The position numbers were made by a program, and so were the translations under genes. A model generated the notes under the pieces. The model was given only the letters and a program-made list of their open reading frames with translations. It was not told where the DNA came from and did not search any database. This document shows, one piece after another, positions 43,228-54,790 of a DNA stretch of 64,000 nt. Each line of letters begins with the position of its first letter. Position 1 is the first letter of the stretch. Origin of the DNA: Perkinsus olseni (Eukaryota > Perkinsozoa > Perkinsida); NCBI GenBank assembly GCA_013115125.1, contig JABANN010000070.1:17208-81207 (forward strand). The letters are read 5' to 3'.

Positions 43228-43865
43228 TGGGGTAGTAAGTACGTTGGGGATATATAACAGAGGAGGGGGGCGGTCAACGCTAAGAAGGAGGAGTAAGCAG
43301 CGGAGGCAGTTGTTGATGATGTACTGTACACAACACAAACCAGGAAGATGGATGAGACTTCAAGGCAGACAAGGTATGCATGGCAAGAGTAGCGCTAGGG
43401 GCAAAACATACATGGCCGGGGACGCGTTGAGGAAATGCAAGATTTTGCAAGACGGTCCAAGATTGATTCTGGATGATCTTTGTAAGTTAATAGTGAGCGG
43501 CTCGCTGTGACTCACAGTCTGTGAGCCCATTGTCCACCACCCTGGTATTTTGCTTGTTGGATCCGTTAGCAGCCTTGCTGCTGCACCCGTCACCTTTGCC
43601 GTCGGTCCCGCCGCCGGCGGCCCATCGTTCAGTTTTCGCAGGCCTAGTCGGCGTGTAAACTCCTCGTCACGTCCCCGCTGACCTAGTTGGCTCCGATATT
43701 AACGCAAAAATTACGATGTCGATTAGCTCAGGTCGACGAGGGCGTTGCGCATCCTCCCTTCGACTGCCCATCCATGCCCCCTTGGGTGGGTGTTTCAACA
43801 GCTACTGTACTTCAACGCGACCTACGACCACACCCTCTCGCAATCAGCTCTTACCTCTCCCTATC
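43228..43865. promoter_or_regulatory. Divergent promoter region (importin / beta-oxidation enzyme)
   Basis: About 640 bp between two opposite start codons. An in-frame upstream ATG at 43716 would extend the plus-strand enzyme by 50 basic residues; the ATG at 43866 fits the family better. No motif is recognised. Confidence 0.4.
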
Positions 43866-46607
43866 ATGTCCACATCGGTCTACATCCGTCGAGATGGTGT
43901 TGCCGTCCTCACTCTGCGCAACCCCCCTGTGAACTCCCTCAGCCAGGCCCACTGCAAGAGCCTAGTCCAAAACATGAAGATCCTACAGTCCAACCCTACT
44001 GTCAAGGGCATCGTTATCACTGGTGAAGGCAAGTTCTTCTCGGGTGGCGCTGAGATCATGGAGTTCGAGTACCACATACGTCGAGGCGCCAAGATGGACA
44101 TGGCGTCGGGCATCCACGTTGTCATGAACACCATCGACAGCACCAACAAGCCCGTCGTGGCCGCCATCAATGGTATGGCCCTTGGTGGTGGCTTCGAGGT
44201 GGCCTTGGCGAGCCACTATCGTGTAGCCGTCCCTACTGCTAAGGTTGGTCTGCCTGAGGTTAACCTAGGCCTCCTACCGGGCGGTCAGGGCACGCAGAGG
44301 CTGCCGAGGTTGGCTGGCGTCCAAGTTGCTCTGCAGACCATGCTGGCTGGTCAGCCCATCCCTGCACCTCTGGCAAAACGCCAGAAGATGATCGATGAGA
44401 TCGTTCCTGCCGATAAGCTCATCGACGCGGCTGCTACTATCGCTCTCACCAAGCCGGTAAGGAGGACCAGTGAGATGACCTGCACTACAGCGGACAGGGT
44501 TATGGTCGTCGGTGGTGCTGTGGAGATGGGCCTCAACCAGATAGACCGATTCCGCAAGCATCAGATCGCCCCCGACGCCATCGGTCGATGTGTTAAGGCG
44601 GCGGTCGAGAGCGGCGGCGACTTCCAGAAGGGCTGCCGGGTCGAGCAGCAGGAGTTCGACAAGTTGCTCTACTCGAAGGAATCCGGGGCGTTGCGGCATT
44701 TGTTTTTCGCCGAGAGATTGGCTAACAAAGTCTCCGGTGTGAGGGCCAAGCCTTTGCCGATTAGGAAGGTCGGTGTGGTCGGAGCTGGCCTGATGGGTGG
44801 TGGCATCGCCATGTGCTTCGTTGCCAAGGTAGGGTCATCATGCGAACCCTTTTCCTCCTGCTTGTACTCCTACTTTTTAGGGCATCCCCGTGGTGTTGTT
44901 GGACGCCAAGCAGGAGTTCTTGTCGAAGGGTATGGGCCTCATCAGGAAGAACTACGAGACCAGTGTCGCCAGGAAGAGTATCAAACCCGAAGTGGCCGTC
45001 AAGCGGCTGGGGCTCATCAAACCTTCGCTGGACTATGCTGACTTCGCCGACTGTGACATCGTCATCGAGGCCGTTTTCGAGAATCTCAAGTTGAAGCAAG
45101 ATATATTCAAGCAGCTTGATAAGGTATGCCTCTCCCCTGTACAGCCTGCCGCCCATGTTCGCTTTCAGGTGGCCAAGCCGGACGCCCTGCTTTGCAGCAA
45201 CACCTCGAGCCTGGACATCGACGCCATAGCATCAGCTGTCCCTAGAAGGGCTAAGAACGTCGTTGGAACGTGAGTGCTCACAGTTGGCTATCACAACCAC
45301 TCGCGGATCGGAGTTGCAGGCACTTCTTTTCTCCGGCCAATGTTATGAAGCTCCTCGAGAACGTCCGCACTAAGGAGGCATCGGACACCACTATAGCGAC
45401 AGTGATGGCGATGGGAAAGCTCATAAACAAGGTGAGCTCGCAGGTATCCTGGACAAGTCGGCGAGGCGCTTCGTGTAGGTGGCTGTGCTGGTGGGCAACT
45501 GTGATGGGTTCGTCGGAAACCGCATGCTCGGGCCGTACGGCGCTGAGGTGCGGCAGATGGTGGAGGAAGGTAGTTGAGACTAGTCAAGTTGACTGAGGAG
45601 AGGGGAGCGCCTCGGCTCAGGTGGCGATCTGGCCAAGTTCGACGCTGTCGCTACGGACTTCGGCATGGCTATGGGCCCTCTGTCTATGTCCGATCTTGTC
45701 GGCCAAGATCTTTTCTGGAGAGCCAGGTATGTGCATGCGTGCTAATATCACCCCATACGCTCCTCTTGTGGTTGTTAGGAAAATGGCGGGTGACATGAAG
45801 CTTGAAACTGCAGTCGCCATAGGTCCGCATGACCTCACCGACTGGCTGTGCGAAAAGGGCCGATTCGGTCAGAAAGCTGGCAAGGGTGAGTTGTCTAAGC
45901 GCTGGCCTCGTTGGTGGGCTCACTGCTAAGTAGGTATCTATGTCTACGGCAAGGGCAGAGGCGACAAGAAGCTCGACAAGGAGGTATTGGATGGAGTAAA
46001 GGAGATTCAGAAGCGGAAGGGTCGGTGTGACGATAGCAGCCCGATGGTGGACTGAGGTACTCTCAGGTGTCATCACTCCCAGAGAGATTGATGAGAAGGA
46101 AATGCTGGAGAGGATGCTCTTCCCCTTGGTCAATGAAGGATTCAAGGTGAGCGAAGGTCCCGGGATCGATCCTCACAGAGGTCGTTTTTACTGCAGATCC
46201 TCGAGGAAGGTATGGCTCAGCGACCGAGTGATATCGATATCGTGTGGATATACGGCTACGGCTTCCCACCGGTGAAGGTGTGATGAAGATGAGTTGATGA
46301 CTCAGGGGAGCATTCTCATGTTAGGGCGGTCCGATGCACTGGGCTGACAACTACATCGGCCTCAACTACCTTCTTGAGCGTCTACGTTTTTACGACAATC
46401 AGGCAGCGGAGCGATGCGCCAGAAATAAGAATTACAGGAAACCCAAGTAGGTCATCCGAGTGCTTCTCCCGGCCGGCTTGATTCCCTGTCAGGTACTTCG
46501 TTCCGAGTCGCCTTCTTGAGGACTGTGTGAAATCCAATATGAAATTGGCCGACTACTGGATGAAGAAGGAGAGGGAAGCAAGACGCCAGTCCTCCTCCAA
46601 GTTGTGA
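43866..46607 (+). CDS. Peroxisomal multifunctional beta-oxidation enzyme (enoyl-CoA hydratase / 3-hydroxyacyl-CoA dehydrogenase) with PTS1
   Basis: Two steps of fatty acid beta-oxidation on one chain. Residues ~1-200 form the crotonase domain: [33 protein letters not shown] and [20 protein letters not shown] with the catalytic glutamates. A linker leads to the NAD-binding domain, [14 protein letters not shown], split by an intron at 44829-44880. Then [41 protein letters not shown] (catalytic His, formed across a splice), [14 protein letters not shown], and the C-terminal repeats with [19 protein letters not shown] joined to [33 protein letters not shown] and [15 protein letters not shown]. 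The chain ends RRQSSSKL, a canonical peroxisomal targeting signal. About ten introns. Confidence 0.93.
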
Positions 46608-46837
46608 TCATCCGCCCCCAGTGACCGGGCGAAGTCGAAGCAGAGACTTGTCCGTAGTTAATTTTTTAAATAGACTGCTACGATTTGTTTCTAGTGTTAC
46701 CGCAGTATCAAAAACGCTTTCATGTTACGCCCACTGCTGCTGTTGAGTTATCGAGAGTAAACTCGTGGAGGTTCGAAATGGCGCGTGCTAGCGGGCCATG
46801 GGGCGCTGGGCGAGATGTTGGATTCTTGGTTGGTCGG

Positions 46838-47755
46838 ATGTTCTCATTAATATCTGGTTTTTATCGATGGTTGACTGAGCGGGAAGAGCGAAAGCTTATC
46901 ATAGTGGGAGTTGACAATGCAGGTGATTCGGATGAGAGAGGTCGGTTGGTGGAAGGCGGCCTGTGTAGGGAAGACGACGACTTTGGAGCAGCTGAAGCGG
47001 AATTACACTGGCAAGGGTATGGAGCCTGATAGGATACCGCCTACAGTAGGCCTGAATGGTACTATTTGGTAGCTAGAGGTGTCAGAAAAACACTCGCTGT
47101 CAGTTGGTCGGATAACGATGGACCATGTTGACGCAGTGTTCTGGGACGTTGGTGGGCAGATAGCTCTTCGTGAGCTTTGGAGTAGCTACTACGAGGTACT
47201 CCTGACTGGCCTCATTGTCCTTCACCTCCCCTCCTCCAGGATTGTAATGGTATCGTGTTCGTAGTGGACTCGGGTGATGAGAAGAGGATGCGTAATGACG
47301 TCGCGACGGCGTTGAGGCAGGTAGAGATTACCCGTTAGTTCGCACAGAGGCTGATCTATAGGATCAGGTCTTGTCTGATCGGCGGTTGGCTCATAAGCCT
47401 CTAGCCTTCTTGTGTAACAAGCATGACCTTCCTAACGCCCTTCCGGCTGCTGAGGTAGTAGCAAGAGGAGGGAAACGGTTGCGTTGTGCATAGACTTGGG
47501 GCAGGTACAGGAGATAGTGGGCCTACCTGAGCAGATCGATCGACCGATGAAGGTGTTCTCGGTTAGCGCCCTTAAGAAGTAATGCTGGTGTTCAGTCTAA
47601 TGTCTTGTTCACTGGCCCATTGCTATCCGACGCTTCTCTTCAGCGAGGGCATCGATGATGCCATGCACTGGCTACTTCGGGAAGCCAATAACACCAACAA
47701 TAGCTGTATCGCCTCGACAGGAGCAGCAGCAGACTCGGCAGCAGCAGCTGAGTGA
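46838..47755 (+). CDS. ARFRP1: ARFRP1 (ARL3p)-like small GTPase
   Basis: Golgi/TGN GTPase. MFSLISGFYRWLTEREERKL and IIVGVDNAG align with the ARFRP1 start; the P-loop is split by a 46-nt intron (46923-46968) and continues KTTTLEQLKRNYTGKGM. PPTVGLN is switch I, VFWDVGGQIALRELWSSYYE switch II with WDxGGQ, GIVFVVDSGDEKRMRND the next strand, and LAFLCNKHDLPNALPAAE the base motif (NKHD rather than NKQD). VFSVSALK is the G5 motif. The C-terminus EGIDDAMHWLLREA is followed by an Ala/Ser-rich tail. No myristoylation Gly2, as usual for ARFRP1. About six introns of 40-60 nt. Confidence 0.9.
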
Positions 47756-47850
47756 CGATCCATACTCCTACTCCTACTACTACCATTAGTAGCATTTCAT
47801 TGAAACTCAGGGAGGGTTGCGCAGGGTGTAGGCCAGCGCGGTCAACTTAG

Positions 47851-49162
47851 ATGTTTTCGCCTCCTATGGTGGATAGTGAGGCGATGTACGGAGTGGCACC
47901 GAAGAAGCCCGACCAAGAACATCATCGGCATCATGCCGGGGGCCATACGAAGGGCCCCCCTTCCTCCTCCTCGGCATTGCCTCCTCAATTCGACAAGCCG
48001 CCATTGACAGCCCGAATTCATAAACTTATAAAGGAGGGCCGGTGAGTTACTTGGTTCAGCAAACGGATGGAAAATTTCTCTTTTCAATCCTCCAATCCCT
48101 GAGTGCTCTAGGCTTGGTCAGGCTCGATTTAACACATACCAAGATATCAGAACTCAACTTCCGCCCGCTACGGTCGAGCGACTACGAAGAGGTATATCGG
48201 CGTCGCCTAGCATACCGGTCTTGAGCCTTTGTCAGGTTGAGAGCCTCCACAATGAGTGGTTCCCAGTCCACTATGATGGTGCATTCTTTACAGCAGCAAC
48301 TAACGGCGACTGCTACTCCCTGGCCGCCACCGTACCCCTTCCTGCAGGCTCAGTCTCAGAACGGGAGGATAGTGATGTAACGAGCATGCGGGTAGACCGG
48401 GGTGGGATGTCATATGATTGGTGTTAGGCAATCTTGGGAATCATCACGGTGTCCACCGGTCGTACAGCCCAGACGGAAAACCCGGACACATTTTTGGAGA
48501 TAATGCGACATAAGTAAGGCCACTACCAGCCTGCCAGCCGATAGCCCCTCATGATCGTCTTCGGCAGTACGGATTTTTTCTCTACGGTCACCTCGCACGA
48601 GCAGTCTTTGGCCTACATGCTCACGCTCGGTACAGCGGACGAGGCCAGAGGTCGTGGCTTAGCCTCTGAGCTGGTCCTCAGGGCACTTGCCGAAGTAAGG
48701 GGAGAGCTATGCTGATCATGATGAGATCGGTGTGGTAGGTGAAGCGGCAGTACCCCGACTGTGGGGCGATGTACCTTCACGTCATCGACTATAATACGGC
48801 TGCTATCAGGATGTACGAAAAGATCGGTTTCCGTTGTGTTGGCTTTCACAAAGGTAATCTGCTGCTAGTGCATGTCTATCGCTGACGTACTCAAGAGTAC
48901 CAGGTTTTTATACTATCGATGGGGAGCCCTATGACGCCTACACCTACGCCTACTACTACCCCCCTGCCATACTCCCAGTATCCGTATACACTGGCCTCTC
49001 ATGGTTCAGGCCCCTCTTCTCTACCGTCCGCTCGGTAAGTGTATCTTCCTTGAGTTCTGCTATTCTGCTGCTGTTGTTTTTCAGTCCTTCCGTAGTTTTG
49101 TCAACTCCACCCCAACCGAACAGCAGCCAAAAACACCTCCCAGAATTGATAAGCCTGACTGA
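47851..49162 (+). CDS. NAA60: NAA60-like Golgi N-alpha-acetyltransferase
   Basis: GNAT-fold enzyme that acetylates N-termini of transmembrane proteins facing the cytosol. After a His/Pro/Ser-rich N-terminal extension (HHRHHAGGHTKGPPSSSSAL) come NFRPLRSSDYEEVESLHNEW, FPVHYDGAFFTAA, YSLAATVP (matching NAA60 'FFSLAA'), the acetyl-CoA region LTLGTADEARGRGLASELVL (the RGxGLA turn), YLHVIDYNTAAIRMYEKIGF and YTIDGEPYDAYTYAYYYPPA. The C-terminal exons LSWFRPLFSTVRS and SFRSFVNSTPTEQQ may form the membrane-associated helices known from the human enzyme. The stop is at 49160-49162. Middle exons between 48330 and 48600 were not fully resolved. Confidence 0.8.
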
Positions 49163-49459
49163 TCCACACGTCCGTTGTTGAGTTAATGAGTTACTGCCAA
49201 GCTGTGTGTGCGGAGCACAACTTGTTGTGTGTAGAGTAAATAAGCGCATCGTAGGGAGAGTTCGGATATCTTTCGTGTGCGGTGCTGCACAGTGTTACTG
49301 TGCTGCAGGCGAGCGAGAGAGACATGGTATCTATGCACTGGCCTTGAGTTGATAAGTTCATCAGGGTATCAGGCTTGGCGGTGGCTTGAGTTGTCTACCG
49401 AGCGAGTGCGTTTCAGTTGCTTGTGTAAGGCGAGTCCTGTTTTTTTTTCTTCCGTTGTC

Positions 49460-50573
49460 CATGCTTGCGTCCGAAGGTATCACCGAGATCGCTGAGAAGC
49501 ACTGCAGCGACGAAGTCATGTGTGAGGCTATCGTGGAAGTCCTCGAAGATGGGGATGTTAACCGAGTGACCTTACTCGCTAATCTGAAAGAATCCGACGT
49601 CAACTCCCTCCGTGAGTCGGTGCTGAAGAAGGACGATGCTCTCAAAGACAAGAAGATTGCTGTTGGGGCCACTCTGAGAACTATGATCAGGGAGGCATCG
49701 TTCCAAGTGGACTTGGCCGAGTCTGCTAGCAAGGTAGCACAGAGCACCAACCGTCATGAGCAAGCGCTCGCAACCTTCAAGCGCCGCGTCGAGAGCCTGA
49801 AGGGCGCCTTCGGCCTTGATCTGCTAGACAATGATGTCTTCCCTACGTTGGAAATATTCAACAAGTTGAGGACGAGTCTGGGGTCTTTCATTAGTTTCAA
49901 GAAGGAACTGATGAACTGCAAGTATGCCGCGGTACAGAAGAACGTCTCCGTTAATCTTACCACATCTACCGGTGCCACGACAACGGCCTCTATCCCCCTC
50001 AAGGAAGCGGAGCTAGACGATCCTGGTGACAGCAAGTTGTCGGGCTGTGGGTGGCTCTGCTGCTACAATAGATATGTGATTGGTCTTCTGCTGGCTGACC
50101 GCGAGGACACACCCGGCGAGTCTGAGGCACTGACCTTCTCGCACATCGACCCCCTTACCCTCTTGACCTACCAGGCTAAAATTGCCCAGATCGCGGCCGA
50201 CGCCGGCTGGGCCTTGGCGACTCAGGTTGACGACCGCTTCCGCAAGACCGTCGAGACCAAGTTCATGAACGGCTGCCCCCTGCGGCAGTGCTTTCAAGAC
50301 GCGGCTACTCTAGCTGGCGTCAGACTGGAACTGTCTATGAAGCCCGCGGAGAACCGCAACCCTAAGCGGAATGGCCGTGGATCTTCGTCTTCCGATGACT
50401 CTTACAACCACAAGCAGCAGAAGAGATCTAGAGGGATTTGCTTCCAGTTCCGCGACTATGGTTCCTGCGATCGTCAGGACTGCCCATATGTTCATCGCAA
50501 GGCTCCTAACTCTAAGACTGGCGGCGGCAAGAAGGACAAGCCCTCTGGAAAGCTCAACTCCGACAGCAAGTAA
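49460..50573 (+). CDS. DIRS element gag-like protein with CCCH zinc finger
   Basis: Part of the DIRS-like element. About 370 residues with a helical, charged N-terminal half starting MLASEGITEIAEKHC. Near residues 327-345 it has a CCCH finger (C-x8-C-x5-C-x3-H, from CFQF to YVH), followed by a Gly/Lys-rich tail. Such fingers bind RNA and stand where retroviral gag has a CCHC knuckle. Confidence 0.65.
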
Positions 50574-51150
50574 TGCGACGTTCTCATTCTCATGTGTTGG
50601 TTTTTTTTCTTCCTTGTACTCGATCTGCCGTGTGATCGACTGAACTGTCTTTGACTCCAATCTGAATCTTGCGTTGTCACCCACCAGTCTGGATTCGAAA
50701 TGTCCTCACTGGAGGAGGGTCCGGTCCGTACGTGACGACCGGGCGGGCAGTGGATGGGCGGAATCAGTTAGTAAAACACGCTACTGATGGCCCCCATAAC
50801 TGTTCGATGGGTCCATGATGACTCATAGTGCGGCCAGAGTGGCCTTTAGTTCGGCAGGACGCCTGCCCAGGAGACAGCCAGGCTGTCACAGCCTTGGGCT
50901 GCTAGTGATAGTCGGTCACTTGGGGTGACTCACTGCCCGTCAACCTTGGGGCCGGACTCCATCTGTTGGAGACAATATCTGGATGTTATCCAGAAAACCC
51001 GGAGGTCTGCCGTATACAGGCGTTCCGGTTGATTGATAGGCACAACTCGCGGCCGTCGGGACACAGAACGGGTGCTCCGTACTTGCGAGTGGTGCACTGT
51101 CGTCACTAGCATTGCTAGTCTAGCAACGGCTCCACAGAGATCCGCCCAGC

Positions 51151-53502
51151 ATGGGTGCGAGTCGGCTTGCTGTGTGCAAGCCTGGAACCCTGGCGGGGGA
51201 CTCCCACAGCAAGAGGAACGAGACCTTTCAGACATCAAACTTTATTTTTTTTTGTCGGTCGCTTGCGCCAATCTCTGGCCTCTCTTCCAATCGTCCCGGC
51301 GCTCTAGCGCGTCCCTTCTTGTTCAGGTATGCTCAGGAGTCGGGCGGTATAACCCGCCCCGGGGATATCTTAGCGCATGTTCGCGGCATATCTGAAGCCG
51401 CCATAAGCCAGGCAACGGCCGCCGACGATCATGCTCTTGACTCCCTGGTGGACGGCTCTGGTGAGCGGGCTTTCCTCTCGAATGATGGCTTCGGGGCCCC
51501 GTCAGAACGTACGACAGCGTTGGTTGACGTCTTCCTGAAAGAGGTTGAAAACCTGTCAACCCCAGAAGTCGAGCGCTCGGTTCGGGAGTGGGTGGGCCTT
51601 GATCGCGAGGCCCAAAGCGCGAGCGGGTTGTGGGATGAACTTTATCCGCTCATCCAGGAATGCGGGGACCGTATCAGGAGCTCGTGGGGTTCTATGCTCG
51701 GCGTCGAGACCCGTCCGGCAGCCGCCGGGGGGCCTATCCGTGCGCTGTTGATGCGTGAAGTCCTGCGCGAGCTTCAGGAGGAATATCCTGGCCGTGTACT
51801 GGACTGGGGGATATTCGACCTGGTGGACCAGGGCGTGCCCCTCGGTACTACTTCAACAGTGCCACGTAGTGGATCTTGGCCGCGTTTCTCTCCCCACAAC
51901 CGACCAAAGTACCCACTATCTCGCGAACTATGGTGTAATTACAAATCTGCAGAAGAATACGAACGCGAGGTCCTGTCCACGGTGATGTCCGAGATCGACT
52001 CCGGACGTATGGCCGTAATCGATGACAGTGATAACTACAAAGTGAAGGCCATAACTCGCTTAGCGTGTATTCCGTACTTTCGCAGCGACGGATCCATCCG
52101 AAAGGTCCGTTTGGTTGACGATATGCGCCGAAGTGGCGCTAATGGCATCATAGAGAAGAATCTCGAAGAGACAATTCTACTACCAACCATCCGGTCTGCC
52201 GTCGCGACTTTGATACGGTGCTGTGATAAGGCTGAGGTCGGCACGGACGATTCGGACGACAACCTCTACTGGATAGAGTCCGATGTCCGAGGGGCGTTTC
52301 GTCTTTTGGCCTTGGCCCCCGAGGACACTTGGTTCTGCGTGAACAAGGTGGGTAACCTCATGGTGAGGCACCTAGTCTTGCCATTCGGTGCTACAAGCAG
52401 CCCTCTACTCTTCGTGCGCGTTTCGTCCGGGGTCTCTCTCCTGGAATGCCGTATCCGGAGACAGGCCAAGCTCGACCCTCGTGTCATAATCTACGTGGAC
52501 GATCGTGGGTCCGCGGCCAGATGGAGACGAATCGTCCAGGCATTGCTCATATCAGTAGTTACAGATGCAGTATGTGGTGTCCCGACGGCGTTCGACAAGT
52601 TTCATGCGTCTAGGGAACCGCATTGCCACGGCTTTGTCATGGACTTGCAGAGGGAAGGCTTGACGATTTCGCAGGAGAAGTGTTCACTGATGGTCGCGCC
52701 TCTCGCGACGCTCGACCGGGCTGGCAAGGCTGTCTGCGTTAAGACCTTGCGCCGCCTCACGGGCCGCCTCACATGGTTGGGCGGTGTCTTTAGGAAGATT
52801 AACCCCTTCATTCGTCCGTTTCATTCCATTTGCAAGGTGGCCGAGGCAAAAGAGCTGCGATCGATCAGAATAGGTCGGGAGCTCGTAGAAGCGGCTCGCT
52901 TCCTCAAGCACTTCCTGGAACGGGACTGCACCATCTCCTTCAACAGCCTCCTACCGGAGTTGGGGCCTGCATATCGGGCTGTTGTGATATCAGATGCTTC
53001 ACGTAATTATCTGGGCGGGGTTGTCGCCCAAACAGGCAACCAGAACCAACCACACCTTCTGTGGTACCATCTGGACTTGATGGACGATACAGTCTCGAGC
53101 GAGATAATGAAGATCTTGGCGGCCGACACTGAAGCAATAGAGGGTATTTGCTTCTACGAGCTGTTGTCTGCCGCCTTGGGCGCCCTCTTATCCGAGCCAG
53201 GAACCCCCGTGGTAGTCGTGTCCGATAACCGAGCGTGTGTGGAGGTCCTGCGTAAGATGCGTGGCAAGTCAGCCGCTTTGAACTCCATTCTGCAACGTAT
53301 GATGGTCATACGTCCCGAGTTAGCTGGTGCGGCAACGCTGCATGCCTACCACCTGAGCGGTGAGCGCAACCTTCTCGCTGACCAGATATCGAGGTCTGAC
53401 ATTTCCCATAACAGGAGTATCTTCGCCGCGATGAGCGGCGCGGCTGAGAGAGACGTCTCTGGACTATTAGCCGCCCTGGCCCGAGCACTTCCCTCTCAGT
53501 AG
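51151..53502 (+). CDS. DIRS element reverse transcriptase / RNase H
   Basis: Part of the DIRS-like element. The RT domain lies around residues 280-520, with the DIRS-type block LPFGATSSPLLF and the active site YVDD near residue 447. The RNase H domain is near 610-740 (SDASRNYLGG, VSDNRACVEVL, HLSGERNLLADQISR), the typical DIRS arrangement. The first ~80 residues may not be translated; the true start is uncertain. Confidence 0.88.
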   Translation: MGASRLAVCKPGTLAGDSHSKRNETFQTSNFIFFCRSLAPISGLSSNRPGALARPFLFRYAQESGGITRPGDILAHVRGISEAAISQATAADDHALDSLVDGSGERAFLSNDGFGAPSERTTALVDVFLKEVENLSTPEVERSVREWVGLDREAQSASGLWDELYPLIQECGDRIRSSWGSMLGVETRPAAAGGPIRALLMREVLRELQEEYPGRVLDWGIFDLVDQGVPLGTTSTVPRSGSWPRFSPHNRPKYPLSRELWCNYKSAEEYEREVLSTVMSEIDSGRMAVIDDSDNYKVKAITRLACIPYFRSDGSIRKVRLVDDMRRSGANGIIEKNLEETILLPTIRSAVATLIRCCDKAEVGTDDSDDNLYWIESDVRGAFRLLALAPEDTWFCVNKVGNLMVRHLVLPFGATSSPLLFVRVSSGVSLLECRIRRQAKLDPRVIIYVDDRGSAARWRRIVQALLISVVTDAVCGVPTAFDKFHASREPHCHGFVMDLQREGLTISQEKCSLMVAPLATLDRAGKAVCVKTLRRLTGRLTWLGGVFRKINPFIRPFHSICKVAEAKELRSIRIGRELVEAARFLKHFLERDCTISFNSLLPELGPAYRAVVISDASRNYLGGVVAQTGNQNQPHLLWYHLDLMDDTVSSEIMKILAADTEAIEGICFYELLSAALGALLSEPGTPVVVVSDNRACVEVLRKMRGKSAALNSILQRMMVIRPELAGAATLHAYHLSGERNLLADQISRSDISHNRSIFAAMSGAAERDVSGLLAALARALPSQ

Positions 53503-53549
53503 CGACTGTTCTGCATCATGTCTGATCATGTTTCTGTCACAGGCAATGG

Positions 53550-54710
53550 TTGAGTTGCGGCCGGAGGGCATGGAGACTCGTGACGTTATTTGCAGGCCTC
53601 AACTTGTCATGTTTCAGCCTCTCCACTGGAGAGGCTGAAACACTGGAGAGTCTCCAGGCATGCCAGCGTGAGTTGCTCGCTGGGCGCCCTAGAGTTGTAG
53701 CCACGAGGCAGCGGGTCCCTCCACCGTCCGCGCCACGCGGCGACAGGCCTCGTCATGAACGGATACGGAAGGCCCCAAGCGTAGCTCGTCGAGGGTGTGC
53801 CAAGAGAGCGTCAAGGGTTTCCAAGCGTCTGACCGAGGCTGACATATGCTCGTTCCTATCTGAAGCCCGGGCTCCTAGCACAAGGAGGTCGTATGATGCT
53901 ATCAGGAGAGCATATTCTGGTGTTATGGACAGTGCCTCGCTGCCACCGTACCCGTATACGCCAGCCAAGGCAGTCCGCTTTATAGCGTCCTTGATGAGGG
54001 CCGACTTCACATATGAGAGTGTACGGAACTACGCCCAGAGAATCAAGGCGTTAGCCCGAGAGGATCATGGCGACACGTTTGATACGCAAGGTGAGGAACG
54101 ATTCAAGTTGGCGCTCCGGGCAGCGTCCAAGCTGTGTCGGCAGAGCGGTACGACGGAGCAATCTCGAGCGGGTACATTCACGGCAGTGGAACTCGCATCC
54201 ATCTCCAAGGTGCAGGACCCCCGCCCTGAGGGAACCGTCTGTGCTATCTTGTGCGGTACAAGCTGCCTGCTGAGGGTAGGCGAGCTACTGTCATTAACCA
54301 AAAAGGATGTCCTATTCAGTGAAGATGGGCGGGAAGCTTCTGTGACCGTGAGAAAGAGCAAGACAGACCCCGGCGGTCGTGGTTGCACATTGACGATTGG
54401 GTGTTGTTGTACAGTCGACTCTGCACAGGACGAATGCCCAGTGCACAGGCTGAGATGGTGGGCCTCCATGTGTGACGACGCCTCCAGCCAGTTGTTCCCC
54501 TACTCACGGGACGTCTTCGTCGCAGCTATGCACGACGTAACTGTGAAAGCCCTGGGCCACGAGAATATCGCCTCCCGGGTTTTTAAAGGACATTCCCTGA
54601 GGCGGTCGGGTGCCCAGATACTGTTCCATCACGGTGTAAATTTGGAACACATCGTCGAGATGGGACGTTGGGCTTCTACGAGATCTTTGTCAATGGCCTA
54701 CTGTATCTGA
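53550..54710 (+). CDS. DIRS element tyrosine recombinase
   Basis: Part of the DIRS-like element. An N-terminal core-binding region (APSTRRSYDAIRRAYSG) is followed by the catalytic domain: Arg in LLRVGELLSLTKKDV (near residue 241), Lys region VRKSKTDPGG, His-x-x-Arg in GHSLRRSGAQILFHHG (near 347) and EMGRWASTRSLSMAY, where Tyr is the nucleophile. It integrates circular cDNA in place of a DDE integrase. Confidence 0.85.
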   Translation: MSCGRRAWRLVTLFAGLNLSCFSLSTGEAETLESLQACQRELLAGRPRVVATRQRVPPPSAPRGDRPRHERIRKAPSVARRGCAKRASRVSKRLTEADICSFLSEARAPSTRRSYDAIRRAYSGVMDSASLPPYPYTPAKAVRFIASLMRADFTYESVRNYAQRIKALAREDHGDTFDTQGEERFKLALRAASKLCRQSGTTEQSRAGTFTAVELASISKVQDPRPEGTVCAILCGTSCLLRVGELLSLTKKDVLFSEDGREASVTVRKSKTDPGGRGCTLTIGCCCTVDSAQDECPVHRLRWWASMCDDASSQLFPYSRDVFVAAMHDVTVKALGHENIASRVFKGHSLRRSGAQILFHHGVNLEHIVEMGRWASTRSLSMAYCI

Positions 54711-54790
54711 GGGACGGCGCTTATAAAACAGGTCGCCAGGCCGAGCTCACTCGTATCATGTTCGACCCTTCGCGGTTCCAGAAAGTGAGA

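Larger units (their letters stand above)
49386..54790 (+). mobile_element. DIRS-like tyrosine-recombinase retrotransposon
   Basis: Three open frames in one direction: a gag-like protein with a CCCH finger, a reverse transcriptase with RNase H, and a tyrosine recombinase. That gene content defines DIRS-group elements, which insert by recombination and usually make no target duplication. It sits between NAA60 and the kleisin gene. It looks whole or nearly so, with long open frames, and is therefore probably young. Terminal and internal complementary repeats expected for DIRS were not found by eye, so the outer limits are uncertain (left between 49163 and 49460, right between 54711 and about 55200). 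A poly-T/CTTCC tract occurs both before the first frame (49438-49455) and after it (50601-50617). Confidence 0.85.
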
